Shown in pieces: positions 62,213 through 64,000 of a stretch of DNA of 64,000 nucleotides (positions are counted from its first letter, which is position 1; every line of letters starts with the position of its first letter). The position numbers and the translations under genes were made by a program. Source of the stretch: Corynebacterium afermentans subsp. afermentans (GTDB lineage Bacteria; Actinomycetota; Actinomycetes; Mycobacteriales; Mycobacteriaceae). The stretch spans positions 806,001 through 870,000 of the forward strand of contig NZ_CP046606.1 of assembly GCF_030408355.1 (NCBI RefSeq), given 5' to 3'. The notes under the pieces were generated by a model. That model saw nothing but the letters and a program-made list of their open reading frames with translations, ran no database searches and was not told the DNA's origin.

Positions 62213-64000
62213 ATGGGCAATGACCAGAAGGTGCGCGTCGGCGGCCGCGAGCTCACCGTGAGCAACTTGGACAAGGTGCTCTACCCGGCCACCGGCACCA
62301 CTAAGGCCGATGTCATGCGCTATTACCAGGCTGTTGCCGAAGTGCTCGTCCCTCAAGCCAATAGGAGGCCGGTGACCAGGAAGAGGTGGCCCGAAGGCGT
62401 CGATAAGCAAAGCTTCTTCCGCAAAGACCTCGAGGATTCGGCGCCCGAGTGGGTGCCAACCGGCACCATCCAGCACACCACAAGCGTCAACGCGTATCCG
62501 CTTATCGACGGCTCCGCCACCCTCGCATGGCTTTCCCAAGTCGCGGCATTAGAGCTGCACACCCCGCAGTGGCGCTTCGGCGCGGACGGCAAACCGCAGA
62601 ACCCTGACCGGCTGGTGCTGGACCTGGACCCGGGCTCCGGCGTCGAATTACACGACACCGCGGAAATCGCGCTGGAGTGCCGCGAGATTCTTGAAGACAT
62701 GGGGCTGACCTGCGTGCCGGTGACCTCGGGATCCAAAGGCATCCACCTCTACGCGGGTCTGGACGGCACCAGCGACGCCGACGCCGTGGCCAAAGTGGCC
62801 AAAACCCTCGCGCAGCACCTGCAGCGCGCGCACCCGGACCGCGTCACCGCCGCGATGGCGAAGGCCGAGCGCAACGGACGCGTGTTCATCGACTGGAGCC
62901 AGAACAACGGGAAGAAAACCACCATCAGCCCGTACTCGCTACGCGGACGCGAGCGCCCCACGGTGGCGGCGCCGCGCACGTGGGAGGAGATCGCGGACCC
63001 GGCGCTGCGGCAGCTGGAGCTCGACGAGGTCATCGCCCGCGTTGAGGACGGGCTCGACCCCATTGCGGCCCTCGGCGCGCCGGGGGAGGACCGGCTGGCC
63101 ACGTACCGCTCCATGCGCGACAAAACCAAAACCGGCGAACCGGTGCCCGACGCCGCCCCGGCCCCGCGCGAAGGCGAGCCGATCTTCGTCATCGGCGAGC
63201 ACTACGCCTCCCACCTGCACTGGGATTTCCGCCTGGAGCACGATGGGGTGCTCGTCTCCTGGGCCGTGCCGAAGGGCCCGCCGCTGGAAACCGATATCAA
63301 CCGTCTCGCCGTGCAGACTGAGGACCACCCGATCGAATACGCCGAGTTCGAAGGCACCATCCCGAAGGGCCAGTACGGCGCGGGCACGGTGAAAATCTGG
63401 GACATCGGCACCTGCGAGATAGAAAAGTGGCGCGAAGACGAGATCATCGCCATCCTCCACGGCCGCGACGGCGGCGGCTTGGGCGGCATCCCGCGCCGCT
63501 TCGCACTCATCCGCACCGATGAGAAAAACTGGCTGCTCAAGCTCACCCGGGACCAGCCCAGCGCCGCGCCCGCCACAACGCCACTCGCCCCGATGCTGCC
63601 CACCGCGGCCACCCGCGGCGACATCACCCTCGAACAACACGACGGCACCGAGTTCGCCTACGAGATGAAGTGGGACGGCTACCGCATCCTCGCGGACGTC
63701 GGCGACACGGTCCGCCTGCGCAGCCGCAGCGGCAAGGACTACACGCCCCTATTCCCGCATACGGACGAGCTTGCGCACTTGCTTGTCGACGGCGGCTGCC
63801 TCGACGGCGAGCTCGTCGCCCTCGACGCCAACGGAAAGCCGGACTTCTCCGCCCTGCACCGCGCCGACCAACACGACATAGGGGCCAACCTGCGCTACAT
63901 GGTCTTCGACCTGCTGCGCCTGGGCGGGCGCGACCTCACCCACGAGTCCTGGAGCGCCCGCCGCGAGCTGCTCGAGCGTCTCGACGAAACCGAGCACGTG
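62213..64000 (+). CDS. ligD: Multifunctional DNA ligase D, N-terminal part (runs off the window)
   Basis: 596 residues are visible from ATG 62213. Polymerase/primase domain first (VSNLDKVLYPATGTTKADVM, metal motif VLDLDPG, SGSKGIHLYAGL), then the phosphoesterase domain (HYASHLHWDFRLEHDG, GTIPKGQYGAGTVKIWDIG), then the ligase domain whose nucleotidyl lysine is in YEMKWDGYRILA. The polymerase-phosphoesterase-ligase order is that of mycobacterial LigD. It repairs double-strand breaks with Ku. TACAGT 6 bases before the ATG suggests a leaderless start. Confidence 0.95.
   Translation, partial: MGNDQKVRVGGRELTVSNLDKVLYPATGTTKADVMRYYQAVAEVLVPQANRRPVTRKRWPEGVDKQSFFRKDLEDSAPEWVPTGTIQHTTSVNAYPLIDGSATLAWLSQVAALELHTPQWRFGADGKPQNPDRLVLDLDPGSGVELHDTAEIALECREILEDMGLTCVPVTSGSKGIHLYAGLDGTSDADAVAKVAKTLAQHLQRAHPDRVTAAMAKAERNGRVFIDWSQNNGKKTTISPYSLRGRERPTVAAPRTWEEIADPALRQLELDEVIARVEDGLDPIAALGAPGEDRLATYRSMRDKTKTGEPVPDAAPAPREGEPIFVIGEHYASHLHWDFRLEHDGVLVSWAVPKGPPLETDINRLAVQTEDHPIEYAEFEGTIPKGQYGAGTVKIWDIGTCEIEKWREDEIIAILHGRDGGGLGGIPRRFALIRTDEKNWLLKLTRDQPSAAPATTPLAPMLPTAATRGDITLEQHDGTEFAYEMKWDGYRILADVGDTVRLRSRSGKDYTPLFPHTDELAHLLVDGGCLDGELVALDANGKPDFSALHRADQHDIGANLRYMVFDLLRLGGRDLTHESWSARRELLERLDETEHV

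Overview
The window looks like chromosome of a Corynebacterium (high-GC actinobacterium). The first 16 kb keeps the corynebacterial housekeeping order: glyA end, fumC, glpX, xseB-xseA, ispH, rmuC, ychF. Other pointers are DUF5997, DUF4245, DUF6542 and DUF222/HNH genes, DtxR-type iron boxes, and many starts that sit 5-8 bases after a TANNNT box with no Shine-Dalgarno sequence (leaderless transcripts).

Region 1 (1-16246) is core chromosome: serine hydroxymethyltransferase end, a DUF5997 / LysR-effector-like divergent pair, a lipoprotein, a GNAT enzyme, a TetR-regulated DHA2 drug exporter with a clear operator, fumarase, a CPBP protease, fructose-1,6-bisphosphatase, exonuclease VII, IspH, RmuC, an AI-2E-type permease and YchF.

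Region 2 (16250 to about 42117) is a mosaic accessory island. It starts with a large serine recombinase 18 bases after the ychF stop. It carries a lactococcin-972-type bacteriocin locus (precursor, DUF1430 membrane protein, ABC ATPase), IS3 debris cutting a DUF262/HNH gene, a small serine recombinase, and DUF4192 and SSB genes. Next come a degenerate Pre/MobV-like mobilization gene and a 1.3-kb gene-free chain of perfect inverted repeats. An excisionase-like HTH gene, three 367-bp tandem repeats rich in TTTCGTA/TACGAAA, erm(X) with leader peptide and attenuator, a truncated DNA methyltransferase and an IS30 element follow. The right part holds a 1486-residue protein with predicted nuclease, STAND-type NTPase and helical-repeat regions (an Avs-like anti-phage candidate), an XRE protein and a HigBA toxin-antitoxin pair. 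The island is part defence island, part mobilizable element, with several broken parts.

Region 3 (42120-64000) is chromosome again but with decay: a hydrolase and a CPBP protease are broken by in-frame stops and a DyP peroxidase by frameshifts. Intact genes include arfB, relBE, a FUSC permease, chrA, a two-component system, a membrane-anchored S1 protease, a surface 5'-nucleotidase, DUF488, DUF222/HNH, a MerR-TipAS regulator, a DtxR-boxed siderophore ABC operon, and the divergent NHEJ pair ku / ligD (ligD runs off the end).

All product calls rest on reading motifs and gene order by eye; no database search was run.
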